From: a virus
Virus record (IMG/VR): IMGVR_UViG_3300030108_004562
Coordinates: 19,144-51,272 of that record
DNA length: 32,129 nt
Strand: one strand, 5' to 3'
Positions 31,272 to 32,129 of this stretch are shown here, piece after piece. The translations under genes and the position numbers were made by a program. The number at the start of each line of letters is the position of its first letter. Position 1 is the first letter of the stretch. The notes under the pieces were generated by a model that was not told where the DNA came from, did not search any database, and saw only the letters and a list, made by a program, of their open reading frames with translations.

Positions 31272-31409
31272 ATGACTATACACGAAGAAACAAATTATAT
31301 ATATGGAGTTCATTGTGGGGATGCTAATTGTTATTCTTGCACTACAATGAAAGGTGAATGTGCATGGTTAGATACCAAAGATAAATTAGAGGATGAAAAG
31401 AGTGAGTAG
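31272..31409 (+). CDS. 45-residue Cys-rich peptide
   Basis: ATG 31272 starts three bases after the previous stop, with the preceding AAAGGATAAG as a plausible Shine-Dalgarno site. The 45-residue peptide has C15, C20, C23 and C30 with His and acidic residues, followed by a charged tail. No family is recognised. It overlaps the next gene by 17 bases. Confidence 0.5.
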   Translation: MTIHEETNYIYGVHCGDANCYSCTTMKGECAWLDTKDKLEDEKSE

Positions 31410-31905
31410 TTGTAAAAAATGTAATGTAAATATACCCAAGGCTCGTTTAGAAATGGGTTATGATGTATGTGTTAATTGTTCCACAGAGCAAAAGAAAGTA
31501 GGACATGTTATATATCCACATAAAACTGGTGCGTACATACAAGTTATGGATAGAGAAACTCGTGATAATTTAGATAGATTGGATAGACGAGGTGTTACAT
31601 CAAAAACATCAAGACACTACAAAACTATTGTCAAGAAGAAGAGTAAAGACTTGGATAAAACCGCTAAGGTAGTTCGTCACCGGTCCTCTTCTCTTGACAA
31701 TATCAAACTTATACCATACGATAAATTACTTAAAATGGTTATGGATTATTACGATGAGTGGGGTTATGAACCTACAATTAGATATTTAAAAGAATTAAAC
31801 AGTAAAGGTGATATTGCACTTAAACAAAGAGCTGAAATACAAGATTTAGTTGTTGAGAGGTGTTTAGAACCATCACCAAGAGCACTACAAAGGAGATATG
31901 GGTAA
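31393..31905 (+). CDS. Zinc-finger protein, DksA-like N-terminal C4 motif, unknown function
   Basis: The 170-residue protein has C7-x2-C10 and C26-x2-C29 (SCKKCNVNIPKARLEMGYDVCVNC), a C4 zinc finger resembling the finger of DksA/TraR proteins. A basic linker follows (KKKSKDLDKTAKVVRHR), and the C-terminal 60 residues are helical (IPYDKLLKMVMDYYDEWGYE). A DksA-like finger could contact RNA polymerase or DNA, but the DksA coiled coil is absent. The Shine-Dalgarno match is weak, and it starts within the previous short gene. Confidence 0.6.
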   Translation: MKRVSSCKKCNVNIPKARLEMGYDVCVNCSTEQKKVGHVIYPHKTGAYIQVMDRETRDNLDRLDRRGVTSKTSRHYKTIVKKKSKDLDKTAKVVRHRSSSLDNIKLIPYDKLLKMVMDYYDEWGYEPTIRYLKELNSKGDIALKQRAEIQDLVVERCLEPSPRALQRRYG

Positions 31906-31908
31906 GGT

Positions 31909-32129
31909 ATGAAACCAACTAAAAAGAGAACAGCTAAAAAAACAGACAATCCTATAATAACTAAATTATTAAAATTAAAGTATCGTATTAATGATACTGC
32001 TAGAGCTGAAGGTGGTTGGAGTGATGATATATCAAATGATAAAAATTATGTTATGACTTTGATGTCAGATATTAGAAAATACGGATTTACAAAAATAGCA
32101 CCTGAAGATGCTCATTGTTGTAATGGGTT
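31909..32129 (+). CDS. Unknown protein, 3' end outside window
   Basis: ATG 31909 follows AAGG, four bases after the preceding stop. The visible 73 residues have a basic N-terminus (KPTKKRTAKKTDNP) and then a helical part with LLKLKYRINDTARAEGGWSDD. The frame is open to the window edge. No family recognised from the visible part. Confidence 0.5.
   Translation, partial: MKPTKKRTAKKTDNPIITKLLKLKYRINDTARAEGGWSDDISNDKNYVMTLMSDIRKYGFTKIAPEDAHCCNG

Noticed and set aside
1-32129. CRISPR arrays, tRNAs, rRNA, insertion sequences and attachment sites
   Set aside because: I saw no regularly spaced repeats, no tRNA-like cloverleaf or CCA-end, no transposase motif and no terminal inverted repeats; a dedicated tRNA search could still find one.

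Overview
The window looks like an AT-rich tailed-phage genome, or a phage-like contig, from an aquatic, probably marine, environment. Every supported gene is on the + strand. Genes are packed with ATGA, TAATG or 7-29 base overlaps, and only six intergenic gaps exceed 40 bases. There are no ribosomal, tRNA or host housekeeping genes. Strong Shine-Dalgarno sequences (GGAGG type) precede most starts. The host is probably a Gram-negative bacterium, because the cassette carries ADP-heptose-type genes, which belong to lipopolysaccharide chemistry. I cannot name the host or the phage.

Layout. 1-264: end of a SLOG-type nucleotide-binding protein. 314-6337: a small protein, two GT-B glycosyltransferases, a zinc-ribbon protein, a phage-type protein with an RPLVFV / GLNLNYL core, a GT2 glycosyltransferase and a kinase-like / HR-motif / nucleotidyltransferase-like fusion. 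6384-12020: a glycosyltransferase-like protein, an RmlC-like epimerase, a split and very short TPP-dependent E1 alpha/beta pair, two SDR enzymes that lack the usual catalytic Tyr, and two Fe(II)/2-oxoglutarate dioxygenases. 12063-27987: a GDP-mannose-dehydratase-like SDR, tandem GT-A paralogues, an oxidoreductase fusion (Gfo/Idh/MocA plus FAD), more glycosyltransferases, a heptose-type module (PfkB kinase, cupin, cytidylyltransferase-fold enzyme, HAD), two methyltransferases, a DegT aminotransferase, two more 4,6-dehydratase/4-epimerase SDRs and a short UDP-sugar dehydrogenase. 28049-32129: typical small phage genes, including a lipoprotein, an HTH protein with a decayed HNH domain, a 54-residue basic peptide, a HExxH metalloprotease-like protein and a run of small Cys-rich (zinc-finger-like) proteins.

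How it works together. About 26 kb forms a nucleotide-sugar synthesis, modification and transfer cassette. It could build a glycan of several unusual sugars: aminated, methylated, hydroxylated, heptose-derived or uronic. Two destinations are plausible: decoration of virion proteins, or remodelling of host surface polysaccharide (for example to block superinfection). The sequence does not decide between them.

Regulation. All six longer intergenic gaps hold a TATATT element. Five of the six put it 26-30 bases upstream of the next start codon, several with a TTG-type -35 about 16-18 bases further upstream. This splits the window into probable transcription units starting at 314, 6384, 12063, 28049, 30333 and 30841. 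One clear intrinsic terminator lies at 30778-30807.
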